Of a stretch of DNA of 64,000 bases, positions 32,889 through 44,926 are shown one piece after another; position 1 is the stretch's first letter; every line of letters starts with the position of its first letter. Both the position numbers and the translations under genes were made by a program. Origin of the DNA: Ovis canadensis (taxonomy: Eukaryota; Chordata; Mammalia; Artiodactyla; Bovidae); the NCBI RefSeq assembly GCF_042477335.2, contig NC_091251.1, forward strand, positions 91,155,501-91,219,500, in the 5' to 3' direction. Below the pieces are notes generated by a model that was not told where the DNA came from, searched no databases, and saw only the letters and a list, made by a program, of their open reading frames with translations.

Positions 32889-32928
32889 TAACACACACAC
32901 ACACACACACACACACATGCACACACAA
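32889..32928. repeat. (CA)n microsatellite
   Basis: About 18 CA units grown from the tail of the Bov-tA SINE. Confidence 0.95.
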
Positions 32929-33334
32929 CTAGGTGATGGGTTTCTGCTCCTGGAAACTAACCCAGTCCTCCAGTCCTGACAGAGTCCATGCATTAGGCAT
33001 CTACTGGCCATGTACTTTGCTTTCACACTTGATCTGCTTCTCTGGCCAGGATTATTATTACAGCCCCCCAGCTGGTCTTCCTATTTCAGGCCTTGCCCTC
33101 TGCTTACTGTCTACACAGTAGCACACACAGGATGATTCTGCTAAAATGTTAGTTAGATCATTTCATTCCTTTGAATAAAATGCCCTAGTGGCTCTATCTC
33201 AGAGCAAAAGCCAAAGTCCTTTCTACAGCCTGTAAGACCCTAAACATTCCAGGTCTTGACTCCTCTGACCTCATCTCCCATCACTCTTCCCTCACTTAAC
33301 CACAGTCACATGGGCCAGAGAGAGTCCAGAAATA
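32929..33334. other. Single-copy DNA, nothing recognised
   Basis: No gene seen. 'ttagatcatttcattccttt' and the following text recall an old LINE, but too weakly to call. Confidence 0.4.
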
Positions 33335-34630
33335 AAGTCATATATCTATGGTCCATTGGTTTTCTATAAGATTCTTAAGCCATTCAGTGAAAAAGTCGTC
33401 TTTACAAAAAATGGTGCTGAGAGAACTGGACATCCGCATGTAAAAGAATGAAGTTGGACCCCAACCTCACACTTTATTTAAAAATTAACTCAAAAATGGT
33501 CAAAGATCTAAATATAAAACTATAAAAATCTTGGATGTGAATGCTTATGACTTTGAATTATGTAGTAGTTTCTTAATTATGACTCCAAAAGGCCACAAGC
33601 AACCAAAAAGGGGGAAAAAAATTAGACTATTATGCATTAAAAAAACCATCAAAAATAAAATGAAAAAAAAAGTGAAATGAAAAGCCACAGAATAGGATAG
33701 TGTACTTACAAATCATGTATCTAATAACAGTCTAGTATTCAGAATACAGAAAGAACTCTTAAACTCAACAATAAAAAGACAAACCACCCAATTTAAACAT
33801 AGGCAAAAGATTTGAATAGACATTTCTCCAAAAAGGATATAAAAATGGGCCGATGTCAGTAATCATTAGGGAAATGAAATTCAAAACCAAAATGAGATAC
33901 CACTTCACACCTACTAAAATGACTATAATACTTTTGTTTTAAAGAAAGAGAGTGGAAAATAATGAGTGTTGGCAAGGATATGCAAAATTCAGAAGCCTCA
34001 TACATTGCTGGTAGAAATGAAAAATGGTGTGTATGGCCACTTTGGAAAACAGTCCCTGAAGTTCCTCAAGAAGTTAAAACATAGAGTTACTATATGACCT
34101 AGCAATTCCACAAGAGAATTGAAACATATGTTCACACAAAAACTTATACATGAATGTTCATAGTGGCATTATTTGTAATAGCCAAAAAAAATGAAAATAC
34201 CCCAAGTTTCCATTAACTGATGACTGGATAAACAAACTGTGGTATGTCCATACAATGGAGTATAACTCAGTAATAAAAGGGAATGAAATCCTTGGATCTT
34301 GAAAATATTTATGCTAACTGAAAGAAACCAGACATAAAGGCCACACAGTGTACTATTTAATTTATATGAATGTTCAGAATAGGCTAATCCATGCAAACAA
34401 AAAGTAGATTACTGGTTAATAGGGGATGGGGAAAGAGGGAATTGAGAGGTGCTGGGTTTCTTTTTGATATGATGGAAACATTCTGGAGTTCAGAAGTGGA
34501 AATGGTTGCACAATGCTGTCAGTATAGTAAATAACCAATGAATTATACACTTTAAAATGGTTTCAATGGTGAATTTTATGTTATGTGGAATTTATCTCAA
34601 TATAAGAAAACAAGTAAATTGATTAAAAAA
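33335..34630 (+). mobile_element. Older L1 3' fragment
   Basis: Plus-strand L1 ORF2 C-terminal and 3' region: 'atggtgctgagagaactgga', 'gtaaaagaatgaagttggac', 'tatgacctagcaattccaca' and 'acaatggagtataactcagt'. It ends in an A-run at about 34624-34633. Diverged, with stops throughout. Confidence 0.8.
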
Positions 34631-35575
34631 AAAATCTTTCCATAAAGAAAATTCCAGGTCCAGATAGTTTCAGTAGTAAATCCTACCTAATATTTAACGA
34701 AGAAAATATATCAATTCTACACAGAAAATGAAAATGAAAATAAATAAAAAAGGAACACTTCCCAACTCATATTTTGAGTCAAGCACTACTCTGATACCAA
34801 ATTAGAAAAAAATTTGATTATAAGATTGGAAGAAAAGAAATAAATCTCTAATGAACATAGACCCTTAACAAAATTTTAGCAAATCAAATCTAGCAACAGA
34901 TAGAAAGGGAAATGAGGTATGACCAAATCAGGTTTATCCCAGGAATGGAAGGTTTGTTTACCATTTGAAAATTAATCAGTGTAATTCACCATACCAGCAC
35001 AATTAAAAAAAAAAAATACCGAACAACTATATGATCATCTCAATAGAGTTGCAAAGATTTTTGACGAAATTCAAAAGCCTGTTAGTAAACAGGAAATAGA
35101 CAGAACTTTCATAACTTAATAAAGGACATCTATGAATAATCTTCAACTAACATAATATTTAATGGTGAAAGACAGAATGCTTTCCCTCAAAGACTGGGTA
35201 AAGGGCAAAAATGACCACCTTAGCCCTTGTTTTCAACATTGTACTGAAGGCCCTAGATAGTGCAATAAGGGAAGTAAAACAAATAAAAGACATATAGATT
35301 GAAAAGGCAACTATCTTTATTCAAAGACAACATGATTGTCTACTTTGGAAGTCCTAAGGTGGCTACAAAAAGCTAACAGGGTCACATGATACAAAGTCAA
35401 TGTACAAAAATCAAATGTATTTCTGTATATTAGCAATAAATAGTTAGAAACAAAAATATAAAATGCCACTCACAATAACACAAAAACTTAGTATCTCAGG
35501 GATATATTTAACAAAATATATGAGGAACTCTATATAGGAAACTATAAAATATTCCTATGAAAATTTTCAGTGAGG

Positions 35576-35783
35576 AAAGTGAAGTTGCTCAGTCATGTCC
35601 GACTCTTTGTGACCCCATGGACTGTAGACTACCAGGCTTCTCTGTCCATGGAATTTTCCAGGCAAGAATACTGGAGTGGGTTGCCATTTCCTTCTCTAGG
35701 AGATCTTCCTGACCCAGGGGTTGAACCCAGGTCTCCTGCATTGTCGGCAGAGGCTTTACCGTCTGAGCCACCAGGGAAGTCTG
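35576..35783 (-). mobile_element. Bov-tA SINE
   Basis: Reverse-oriented: Bov-A part 'agttgctcagtcatgtccga' and tRNA-like head complement 'gaggctttaccgtctgagcc' to 'ccaccagggaagtctg'. Confidence 0.92.
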
Positions 35784-35959
35784 ACCCGACTAAATGAATG
35801 TTAAATGGACAGATACACCATGTTTATGGATTGAAAGCCTCAATATTGTTAAGATACCAGTTCTCCTCAAATGAAGCTATATTTGAAAAGCAAATTGTTC
35901 TACGAAATCCCAATAAGATGCCAGTGGGCTTTTTTCTATTTTTTTCAAAGAAATTGAAA

Positions 35960-36270
35960 AAAAGCTGACTACATCTATATATAAAATAGGTAAATAATAA
36001 GGTCCTATTGTATAGCACAGGGACCTATATTCAATATCCTGTAATAAATCATGATGAAAAAGAATATAGACAAATAATGAATCATTTTGCTGTATACCAG
36101 AAACATCCACAACATTGTAAATCAACTTTACATCAATTAAAAATTTAAGAATTGGGAGGGGACATGGGTAAACCTATGGCTGGTTCATGTTGATGTTTAG
36201 TAGAAACCAACGCAATACTGTACAGGAATTATCCTTCAATTAAAAGTTTTAAAAAATTAAATAAAAAGAA
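35960..36270 (+). repeat. L1 3' UTR scrap inside older L1
   Basis: 'tagcacagggacctatattc', 'ctatggctggttcatgttga' and 'tatccttcaattaaaagttt' are the typical ruminant L1 3' end. It is probably a separate insertion with an A-rich tail. Confidence 0.65.
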
Positions 36271-36337
36271 AATGTATGTGGGAATAGAAAATACCTAGAA
36301 TAACCAAAACAATTTTATAAAAATTGAAGAGCACGGA

Positions 36338-36464
36338 GGGACTTCCCTGGCAGTCCAGTGGTTAAGACTCTGTGCTTCTACTGCCAAGGGGCACAGGTTC
36401 AATCCCCAGTCTGGGAAATAAGATCTCATATGTTGCATTAGTGCAGCCAAAAAAAAAAAAAGAA
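36338..36464 (+). mobile_element. CHR-type SINE
   Basis: 'gggacttccctggcagtcca' through 'aatccccagtctgggaaata' to an A-rich end (36449-36463). Confidence 0.9.
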
Positions 36465-36469
36465 GAACA

Positions 36470-36608
36470 AAGAATTCCCCGATGGTCCAGTGGTTAGGAG
36501 TCTGTGATTTTACTGTTGAGAGTGTGGGTTTAATTCCCGGTCAGAAAACTAAGATCCTATAAGCGGTGCAGTGAGCCCAACACGTAAGAGCAAAGTGCAG
36601 CTAAAGAA
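36470..36608 (+). mobile_element. CHR-type SINE, second in tandem
   Basis: 'gaattccccgatggtccagt' through 'gtttaattcccggtcagaaa' to 'gcagctaaagaaaag'. More diverged than its neighbour and placed directly after that neighbour's A-tail. Confidence 0.85.
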
Positions 36609-36900
36609 AAGAATAAAGTTAGAAGACTGACTTTATCTGATCTCAAGACTTATTACAAAGCTACATAATCAAGACAATGTGGTATTGCTATAGATTATAG
36701 ATCAATGGAACATTATAGAGCCAGAAATAGGCCAATACGTATATAAACAGTCAGATGTTTTACAGAAGTGCCAAGGTTATTTTATGTAGAAACAGCGTTT
36801 TCAACAAATGGTGCTGGAACAACCTGATATCCAACTAACTTCAATGCTTCCCTCGCGCCTTCTTATACAAAAGTTAATTCCAAAATTAATACTAGAAATA

Positions 36901-37464
36901 CAATTTATTTTTGTATATTGACTTTATATAATGTGACCTTGCTGTATTCACTTGTTAGTTTTGGCTAAGGAGATGGACAGTCAGGATGGGGGAAAAGTGG
37001 GGTGGCGGGGTTATGTGTGAGGCTGGCTAATTTAGAACAGGTGGTCAGGGAAGACCTCCTGGGAGAGCTGACACCTGAATAGATTTGAAAGAGGCAGGGA
37101 AACCAGACATGGAGTTCTTTGGGAGGGGGAGTTGGTGTCTCCCAGGCTGCCAGAATTTATACTCACAACAAAGCTGGCAGTAGAATCAGGGGCTGAGCCC
37201 AGGTCTGCCCCTTGGAAAAAGTCTGAGAGAAGAGGCTTCTCTGGGGTAGGGGCAATGCAGCCAGTAACACACAGACTACTCGGGTAGCAGGCTGACTGCC
37301 TGGGGAGGGGAGTGCCTACCGTCTGGGTGGCGCGGCATATGGAAAGCTATTTGTTGGCTCCCTAGGGTGGCAGGACACCAGCACTCTAGCTGGGGGGCCA
37401 GTAGCTTCCCCGTGTCTCCTCGGACAGAGCATATGTCACAGTGTGATGCTTTATATATTCATTC
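36901..37464. other. Single-copy DNA with a possible L2 scrap
   Basis: 'cagggaagacctcctgggag' and 'ctgacacctgaatagatttg' near 37047-37090 resemble L2-type sequence. Otherwise nothing is recognised. Confidence 0.4.
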
Positions 37465-37467
37465 ACA

Positions 37468-37592
37468 GGAGTTCCTTGGTGGTCCAGTGGTTAGGACTCT
37501 GTGTTTCCACTGCAGGGGCCCCGGGTTCAATCCCTGGTTGGGGAACTAAGATCCCACAAGACACATGGCACAGCCAAAAAAAAAAAAAAAAG
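37468..37592 (+). mobile_element. CHR-type SINE
   Basis: 'ggagttccttggtggtccag' through 'ttcaatccctggttggggaa' to an A16 tail. 'atattcatt' occurs on both sides as the likely TSD. Confidence 0.9.
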
Positions 37593-37707
37593 AAAATAGA
37601 TATTCATTTACTTATCTGTCATTAGTGTCATGAAAACATGAGCTCCACGGGGACAGAGACCCGCAAAGAACAAGCAGGTGATTCACACAATTTCTGTGTG
37701 ATGAGGG

Positions 37708-37830
37708 ACTTCCCTGGTGGTTCAGTGGTTAAGACTCTGCACTTTCAATGCATGGGACATGGGTTTGATCCCTGATCTTGGAAGTAAAATCTCACATGCT
37801 GTGTGATGTGGCCAAAGGCAAAATAAAACA
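37708..37830 (+). mobile_element. CHR-type SINE
   Basis: 'gacttccctggtggttcagt' through 'gtttgatccctgatcttgga' to 'caaaataaaac'. tgtgatgag flanks both ends as a TSD. Confidence 0.88.
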
Positions 37831-37999
37831 GGTCCATGTGATGAGCAATCTGGCAAGCTCTCCATCCCCCTCTTAAGAGAGGAAGTCAAAGTGGAAGGCC
37901 AGATGGCCTGGCCCAGGGGTAGTTCAGGCTCTGGGAAAATACTTGAGCTGAGGGTGATTCATAATTCCCATCCCACACAGTGAAACCAGAGACTAGGTT

Positions 38000-38165
38000 G
38001 CTTATCCTTTACTTCATTCAGTGCTCACAGATGCCCTCTAAGGTAGATTATGCTCTCACCATTCCCAGATGAAGAATCCCTGCCTCAGTGTTGAGATGCC
38101 TTTACAAGTTTACATAGCTGATAGATGGCAAAGCTGCTTCTCTCCAGGACCCAGAGTCTGTCTTT
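38000..38165 (-). repeat. MIR fragment
   Basis: 'ctctaaggtagattatgctc', 'cattcccagatgaagaatcc' and 'acatagctgatagatggca' are the MIR complement. Confidence 0.65.
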
Positions 38166-38509
38166 CCACCCTGAGCTGTAGAATGGGGTTTGAAGTCACA
38201 GGTGGTTGTTATGGTGATGGGGTGGGATGGCAAAGGTGAGCTCCAATAGGTGTTCTGACTGACTGCTGGCATCTGTTAGACACCAGAAGCCCTTGGGCAG
38301 GAGAGGAGACTTGGGTCAGATCCTGCTCCACTCGGACAGCCGTCTTGCCCTAGAAACACTGAGCATCATACGACTCTCTGATCTGGTCAAAGGTCCCAGG
38401 GCCAAGAGTAAATCCATTCAAATGGAGGGAGAATCCTGTGACAAAGGGGGTCATTATCCACGGGCCTAGCTTGCAGCACCTGTGAATTCACAGGGGAACA
38501 GCACACCTA

Positions 38510-38595
38510 GGGAGTCATCAGGTATAAAGCCCCCGGTACTGTGTCTAACACACAGTAGGTGCTCAATCTTGGGTTGCTATTATTATGATAAAGAC
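38510..38595 (+). repeat. MIR 3' fragment
   Basis: 'gtgtctaacacacagtaggt' and 'gctcaatcttgggttgctat' match the MIR 3' end. Confidence 0.6.
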
Positions 38596-40399
38596 AATAT
38601 CCTTATGCAGAAATTAGTAACAAATCGGAAAGCTGAATTTCCTTCTGGGCTGAGAGTTGGAAAGCTCCCCAGGGCCAGGGTTGCGGGAACCAGATGAAAT
38701 TTGTTCCTAATGAGGGTTCTGTGGAAGCTCAGCAAGTAGTTCTATCAAATTAACAGGCCCAGCAGACACAAGGGAGCAGATTTCTTCCTGAGCCTGGGCC
38801 CTGCCATCCCTCAGCCCTTGGAAATCAGATTATCGGGTGGGCAGGGCCAGTGAGGAAACTGAACTAAATACAATTACCAGCCCTGGCTTGTCCATCTGAG
38901 CCTGGAACAGGGCAGGGAGGAGGGGAAGGCAGAGGGGAGTCAGAGCCTCACTCAGGAAGTTACAAATCCAAGGAAGTGGACAGGACAGGCCCATCCGTGC
39001 TGCAGGGCCTTGTTTCCATGAGCCCATCCTGGGATTGTCTCATCTCCATGCTGTGCTCACAAAACACCAGTAACAAGGGCCTCCTTCCTTGGAGATAAGT
39101 GCAATAATTCCTTTTATAGCTATGATCCCATCCAGCCTCGGCTTGTATCTCCCTAGTGATGGGGTGTTTGTTACCCATCAAGGTCTTCTGTTCCATTATT
39201 GATTCAAAAGCAGCCAACTGTAGGCAAAAGCCACTGATATCTGGCCTTAGATCTGGCCACAGAGTAGATGTAGAACAGTGGGTGGGCTTGGCCACATTTC
39301 CTCACCTGTGAGATTTGTGGCCTTGTGGGAGGCACTGGGCGGATGTTCTCCGTGTCCTTCCACTCTCTCCCATTGTGAGTTGTGACTTTCCGCGTGGACT
39401 CTGGCTCATCGAAGGACATCAGCCCATCACGGTCTCAGGAGTCGGACCTGGGTGTTGCCTTGGCTGTGGTGGTCCAGGCAGAGCCACCCCTTCAGACTTT
39501 CCTGCCACGACTGCAGGAAACTGCTCTTGCCAGATGAGAACAAGACAGCCTTTGCCGTGAGTGCTGATGATGAGGGCTACCCTGCATGGAGGAAGCCGGC
39601 CTGACACAAAGCAGACACACACGGAGGCAGAGCCGAGAGAGCTGCGGGGTAAAGGATAGGGCCTGAGAAATGCCCACTGTGTCCCAGAACTTTTCGGTTA
39701 TGGGGGAGCCGATAAATTACCATCATTGTTCCATGCAGTTGGTTTAAGCTGCCTTTTCTGCCATGACCAGCCTCTTAATGGGCAGAGAAGCCTTAAACGT
39801 ATGGAGACTTTTCCTATAAACTGGCTATACCTCAGGAAAATAATAAATTTTATTTAAAAAGTGAAAAAAAAAAAGTGTCTTCCTAATAGGAAACTGGCTT
39901 CTCGGAGTTTCGATTCGATGGCTGTGGTTACGGCACTGGCCATTCACACTCTGTTTCCACAGGAAGCGAGACCAGGGACCTGCTGACAGTCTCTCATCTC
40001 CCACCCAGGTCAGCAGTAAGCTAGGAGGGGTAGGGGTTGTTCTCAGCTCATCCAGAGAAAATGAAGCAGAGGAAGAGGAGGAGGAACAGGAGAGGGGTCC
40101 CAACAGCTCAGCTCATTACTGAGCCACCGCATTCCCTTTTCGGCTCCTACCGAAGTTGGGTTTAAGTTGGGTTTCTGTTCCTTGTATAGACATCTGACTC
40201 CTAAAACCATTCTTTCCATCTCTACTCCTGAGCACCCAATACTGTCTGGCACATAAGAGACTCTCAGTTAAGATTATGACTTTACTTCCCATGATTTGGA
40301 GCCTTCTATCGATTTCACCAAATTCAAGAATGTGTTAGTGTATGTGGTTGTCTCTTTGGAGAAGCAGGTTCGATTTTTGGAAGGCAGATTCAGCAAACG
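38596..40399. other. Single-copy DNA, nothing recognised
   Basis: GC-moderate sequence without a ruminant repeat. Short frames occur on both strands, but none shows a family motif or splice-consistent conservation that I can see. A weak MIR-like end is at 40230-40265. Confidence 0.5.
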
Positions 40400-40560
40400 T
40401 CTCTCAAGTACTATACCAGAGTTTTCACATATATTACTTCATCTTCTATCCAAACTGCTGTAGGTAATTCTATGCCCATTTCCCAGAGAGAGAGAAACTG
40501 AGGCTCAGAGAAAGTTAAGCAGCATTTTAAAGTCACCCAGCTAAAACTGACGAAACCAGG
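40400..40560 (-). repeat. MIR fragment
   Basis: 'atttcccagagagagagaaa', 'ctgaggctcagagaaagtta' and 'gtcacccagctaaaactga' are the MIR complement. Confidence 0.75.
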
Positions 40561-40671
40561 AAGAGAAGATATGTCTTCTTAGAATGACGCTGTTGACTAG
40601 TGATAAACTTACATCTAGTTAAGAGAACACAAAAGACCTTGCAGGTCCCTTTCAACTTCCATTGTGAGAAC

Positions 40672-40712
40672 CACCCCCCCCTCACCGCCCGCCGCCGCGG
40701 CCGCAAGCTGGC
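40672..40712. other. Small C-rich/CpG-rich patch with NotI site
   Basis: A C8 run (40674-40681) is followed by 'gcccgccgccgcggccgc', which contains GCGGCCGC at 40697-40704. It holds several CpG in about 25 bases inside otherwise CpG-poor DNA. It is too short to be a CpG island. Confidence 0.7.
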
Positions 40713-40844
40713 TGTGACCCTCTTTGGGCAGCGGCAGATATGGTCTGTCCTGCCCTGGAGTCAGCTTTGAGTCAGTCCCAGGGAGCCTTTGCCAGTGCTG
40801 GTTTTTGAATTAGAAATTGTTCATTGTGTTCTTAGTAACCTCAG

Positions 40845-40925
40845 CTTAGAAGTTGCTAAGTTGTGTCTGACTTTGTGCGACCCCATGGACTGCAGCACGC
40901 CAGGTTTCCCTGTCCTTCGCTACCA
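40845..40925 (-). mobile_element. Short BovB/Bov-A tail fragment
   Basis: 'ttgctaagttgtgtctgact' to 'cacgccaggtttccctgtcc' is about 80 bases of the minus-strand BovB 3' end. Confidence 0.75.
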
Positions 40926-41111
40926 ACGTCCATCGAGCCAGAAGGGCCAGAGGCAAATGTGCACATTTGAGGGAAATGGGCAGCGGGCAGGGTTAAGGTA
41001 GGTGAACCCAGTTCCCTGTGAAACCAGAAGCACAAAGAGGAAGAAGTTACTGGCAACCACGTGAGCATGCCCTCCCCCTCTGCCCGCGTTCAAAGTGTAC
41101 AACAATTGTTT

Positions 41112-41136
41112 TATATATATATATATATATATATAC
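41112..41136. repeat. (TA)n microsatellite
   Basis: About 12 TA units. Confidence 0.95.
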
Positions 41137-41139
41137 CCT

Positions 41140-41720
41140 GAGTTGTACAACCATCACTATAAGTTTAAAACATTTTCATCTCCCAGAAAGAGACCTTATA
41201 CCCATTAGCAGTCACTTCCCATTTGCCCTCAATCTCCCTTCCCCCAGTGCTAGGTTATTTAATCCACTTACTATTTCTTTAGGTTTGCTAATTCTGGACA
41301 TTTCATAAAAATGGAATCACACATTTTGTGGTCTTTTGTGCAGGTTTCTTTCACTTAACATAATGTGTTCAAAGGTCATCCATGTTGTAGCATGAATCAG
41401 TGCTCAATGGCCAAATATCACCACATTGTATGGATATACCGACTGATAGAGTCATCAGTTCATGGACATTTGGGTTGTTTCTACTTTTTGGTTATCAGGG
41501 ATCATTCTGCTACGAACATTCACGTACAAGTTTTTCTGTGGTCCTGGTTTAGTTATATATTCATCTCTGTTTCCCATTCCCAGGTTCCTTCCCACACAGG
41601 TAACCGTTTCAGTTTACGTAATGTTTTTTAGTTAATGTGTTTCTGATAAATGATTCCTCTTGGGCGTGTGCACTTTTAATCTGCTCACATGGTGGTATTA
41701 TATTGTAATTCGTTTTCTGT
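41140..41720 (-). repeat. Possible old L1 fragment
   Basis: 'taaaaatggaatcacacatt', 'ttaacataatgtgttcaaag' and 'atttgggttgtttctacttt' resemble complement LINE 3' sequence common in mammals. Diverged and tentative. Confidence 0.5.
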
Positions 41721-42639
41721 ACTTTTCTTTACTCAGCTCTGTGGTTTGGGGATCCATCCCTGTTGCCATGAGCATCATCTGGCCCATTGTGCTATCTGCT
41801 GTGGGTCCTTAGACTGGACCCCCACTTCCACTTCATTGTCCACTTTGCTGGCACCACACCCAAACCCACAGCGGACATCTGGTATGTGTCCCCTTCAGAA
41901 CCTGGTGAGAATGGCTAAAACACATGTCGGAGAGAGGATTCCTGGGACGTAGAATATGTGCGTACTTACTTTGAGTGGTGCCTGACTATGAACAGTCTCC
42001 ACTGCTGGCAGACAAGACTGGGGCTGCAAGGAGTCAGAATTGTTCTTTTCATCCATTTTCCCCACACGGAAATAATAGCCTAAACAGATACTCATCCCGA
42101 CTTGCAAAGCCTCAGGACATCAGTACTGAGATGCACCATGCCTACTGAATGACAGAGATAGACACACCTTTTTATTTCCTGTCTCACATCTCTTTACTAA
42201 GTTTCTAGGACACTGACTACATTTATACCTCCTGAGCTCATAAAGCGAGGTTGTTCTTTATCCCTCGTGGATAAAATTTCTGAAGAAAAACTACTGTTTC
42301 AAAAATTTTGTTTTGCTCTTGGGGTGCAAAGATCTTTGACCCTATAAGGACCGTCTTCTTTTTTTCTAACCAGGAGGTGAGTGGGAGGGGACTGGCCCCT
42401 TAACCTCTCCCGGCACTAGGAGCACTGAGGAACCGGGAAGAGAAGGAGGGATTCAAGGGGTCAGCTGGGAATTTTCTCTGGGGTTTCTGCTGACTTCCTG
42501 GAGAGAGACTAAAATCCTTATGGATGGTGGAAACTGCGAAATTTCTTCCCTGGGAAAATGTCCTGCATTTTGGGAGGATCGACCACCTGGGCAAAGCTCG
42601 AAGCTAACACATCCCTTGGAATCTCCTGGGGCTGGTCTC
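41721..42639. other. Single-copy DNA, nothing recognised
   Basis: No gene or clear repeat was seen. Confidence 0.5.
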
Positions 42640-42748
42640 TTTCTGTTTGTTTGTTTCGGCTGCGCTGCCGGGGATGCAGGACCTTAGCCCCTGACCAGGG
42701 ATCGAACCCATGACCCCTGCTGTGGAAGTGCAGCAGGGAAGTCCAGGT
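42640..42748 (-). mobile_element. CHR-type SINE
   Basis: Reverse-oriented: 'ttggtttcggctgcgctg'-like start, then 'cctgaccagggatcgaaccc' and 'gtgcagcagggaagtcc'. Confidence 0.82.
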
Positions 42749-43373
42749 GGTTCCTTCTTAAGGGACTAGCTCAGAGCTTACCCTACATCCCTACACCCAG
42801 GGGTGCATCTTTTCACAAAGCACGTGCGTGTCATCAGAAGTCATTCGCAAAGAGTCCATTTGTATGTAATGTGAATCCCTTTGTCCTCATTCTGGTTCCC
42901 TGAGTTCGGATTTCTCATAACTGGCTTTTCTTAAGTGAAGGCCGTCCTCCTGCTGGACAGACCAAACCCCTGTTGGACTGTCCCAGTAAGTCGCTGGCAG
43001 GGCCTGGTGGACAGCTGGAGCGGTTGCTGCGCCCGTGAGGGTTTAGTGCTCTCTCTGCCTGTCGTCACTTCTTTCCCCTCACTGGCTCCTGGTTTTCAAA
43101 TTCTAGCTCTGCGAAGTGGCTTCTGTGGCTGGCTTTATTTGAAAGTATTTAGGACAAAGAGAGAACCCAGCATTTCAAAACACTGAGCCTCACTTCCACG
43201 TCGCTTTCTCATAAATGCTGAGAGGGAACAGATTAGGAAGAGGAGATGACGCCTTTGGAGAAGTCACCCTGATTTCCCACTTCCATCTGTCCTCAGCACT
43301 TTGCTCAATACTGGCATCATAGACATGGGGTCAAAGGTCAGCAGGTCAATGGTCCTGGAAGAAGACAAGATTA
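42749..43373. other. Single-copy DNA, nothing recognised
   Basis: Contains the left TSD (43361-43373) of the next SINE. No gene signature. Confidence 0.5.
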
Positions 43374-43689
43374 CCATTATTCCTTAAAATAACCCATTTT
43401 TAAAATTTTTATTTGTTTTTTAAATATATTTCTGGCTGCACTGGGTCTTTTTGTTGCGCACAGGCTTTTCTCTAGCTGCGGGGAGCAGGGGCTGTTCTCT
43501 AGCTGAGGTGCGTAGGCTTCTCACTGAGGCCACTTCTCTAGTTGTGGAACCCAGGCACACGAGGGCTTCAGTAGTTGTGGTTCCTGGGCTTAGCTGCCCC
43601 ACAGCATGTGGGATCTTCCCCAAGCAGGGATTGAATTGTGCCCCTGCATTGGCAGGCAGATTCTTAAACACTGGACCACCAGGAAGCCC
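43374..43689 (-). mobile_element. Full-length CHR SINE with 13-bp TSD
   Basis: Reverse-oriented: A/T-rich start, 'ggctgcactgggtctttttg', 'cttcagtagttgtggttcct', 'tgtgggatcttccccaagc' and 'ctggaccaccaggaagccc'. gaagacaagatta flanks it at 43361-43373 and 43690-43702. Confidence 0.92.
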
Positions 43690-43764
43690 GAAGACAAGAT
43701 TATGACGAGACAAAGAGCGGCACTCTTTATCCAGTGCCTACTTCATGATGGATGTTGTGCTAAT

Positions 43765-44035
43765 ACTTGGGCCACTGGATGTGAAGAGCCGATTTATTGG
43801 GAAAGACTCTGTTGCTGGCAAAGACTGAAGGCAGGAGGAGAAGGGGATGACAGAGGATGAGATGGTTGGATGGTATCACTGACTCAATGGACATGAGTTT
43901 GAGCAAACTCCGGGAGATGGTGAATGACAGGGAAGCCTGGCGTGCTGCAGTCCATGGGATTCGCAGAGTCAGACACAACTGAACGACTGGAAAACAACAA
44001 CAAATACATATATACATATACACACACACACACAT
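43765..44035 (+). mobile_element. Older BovB 3' fragment with AC tail
   Basis: Plus strand: 'actggatgtgaagagccgat', 'gaggatgagatggttggatg', 'caaactccgggagatggtga' and 'cacaactgaacgactggaaa'. An AACAACA tail follows, then a short (TA)/(CA) repeat. Confidence 0.88.
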
Positions 44036-44926
44036 ATCCCTTCCCCACTAACTGTGACCATATTATTGCAAGGTAAGCCTTATCTCAACTTTGTGTAGCC
44101 TACAACCCCAGGCTACCTTGGACACCACTGTCTACCCCACTAAGACCCTCATCTCTCTCTGACTCACTCTTCTGCTATTCGAAGGTGACTGGGCTCTGCC
44201 TCAGAGCATGGGGAGGAAGAAGATTCCTTGGCACCAGGAAGGGGAAAGGGACGCAGGGCTGTTAGTTCCGTCTGTGTGGGACCGAAGGCAAGCAGCGGCA
44301 GGAGAGAAAGGCCCAGGAGTGGGCAGAAAGGGGCACAGAGGGTCTGGTCACCAGAAGGCAGGGATGATGCAGAGCTGTTTGCCAATCCCACCCTCTGACC
44401 CCTCAGTCCTTCACAAAGCAGGACCCACAGAGTGTCCCAGGGGGAGGGCGGAACAGCAGAAGCACCTGGGAAACTGCGCAGCTGACCCTCTCCTAGGCCT
44501 TGAAGTCACCCTGAGGGCTGAGAAGAAGATTCCCGCGACTGTCAGCCCGGTAGGGGTCACGGATGTGTGGTGGGCTCAGGTTTTCCCTCCACCCGGCCTG
44601 TGCAATGACCTGGTCCTTGTGCTAAAGGCTGGTCAGAACAGGGGAAGGGAGAGTGGGGAAGGGAACCCTGTAGCGAGGGAGTCCACGGTGCACTGAGCAG
44701 AAGGGTGAGGAGAGAATGAAGGAGACTGGGACTCAACATGCCTCCTTTTCTGGACTGGGAGCGCCACTGGAGGGGGCTGGCAGGACCACGCTGTGCAGCT
44801 GAGCGAATGGTGCCTCCCACTGCACTGGGAGGTGCCAGTCATGTAGACCACAGTGCAGATGGCAGCCCCTAGGGTCAGGCGCTCCACAGGCTGCAGGGCA
44901 TAGGAGTAGTCATGCCCTCTGCACCT
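44036..44926. other. Single-copy GC-rich DNA
   Basis: Purine-rich and GC-rich. It holds a 162-codon plus-strand frame (44208-44696) and overlapping minus-strand frames, none resembling a known protein. I do not call a gene. Confidence 0.5.

Larger units (their letters stand above)
34634..36900 (+). mobile_element. Older L1 ORF2 fragment, split by later insertions
   Basis: L1 reverse-transcriptase region, plus strand: 'attccaggtccagatagttt', 'ggtttatcccaggaatggaa', 'tatatgatcatctcaataga', resuming at 'atggaacattatagagccag' and 'caaatggtgctggaacaac'. Interrupted by a Bov-tA, an L1 3' scrap and two CHR SINEs. Non-functional. Confidence 0.75.

Noticed and set aside
40043-40103. Ser-rich minus frame near 40.0 kb
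   Set aside because: It comes from a purine-rich GAGGAA simple stretch, with no protein family.
44208-44696. 162-codon plus-strand frame in GC-rich DNA
   Set aside because: No recognisable motif. Frames of similar length overlap on the minus strand, and no splice or promoter support is visible. Chance opening in GC-rich sequence is more likely.
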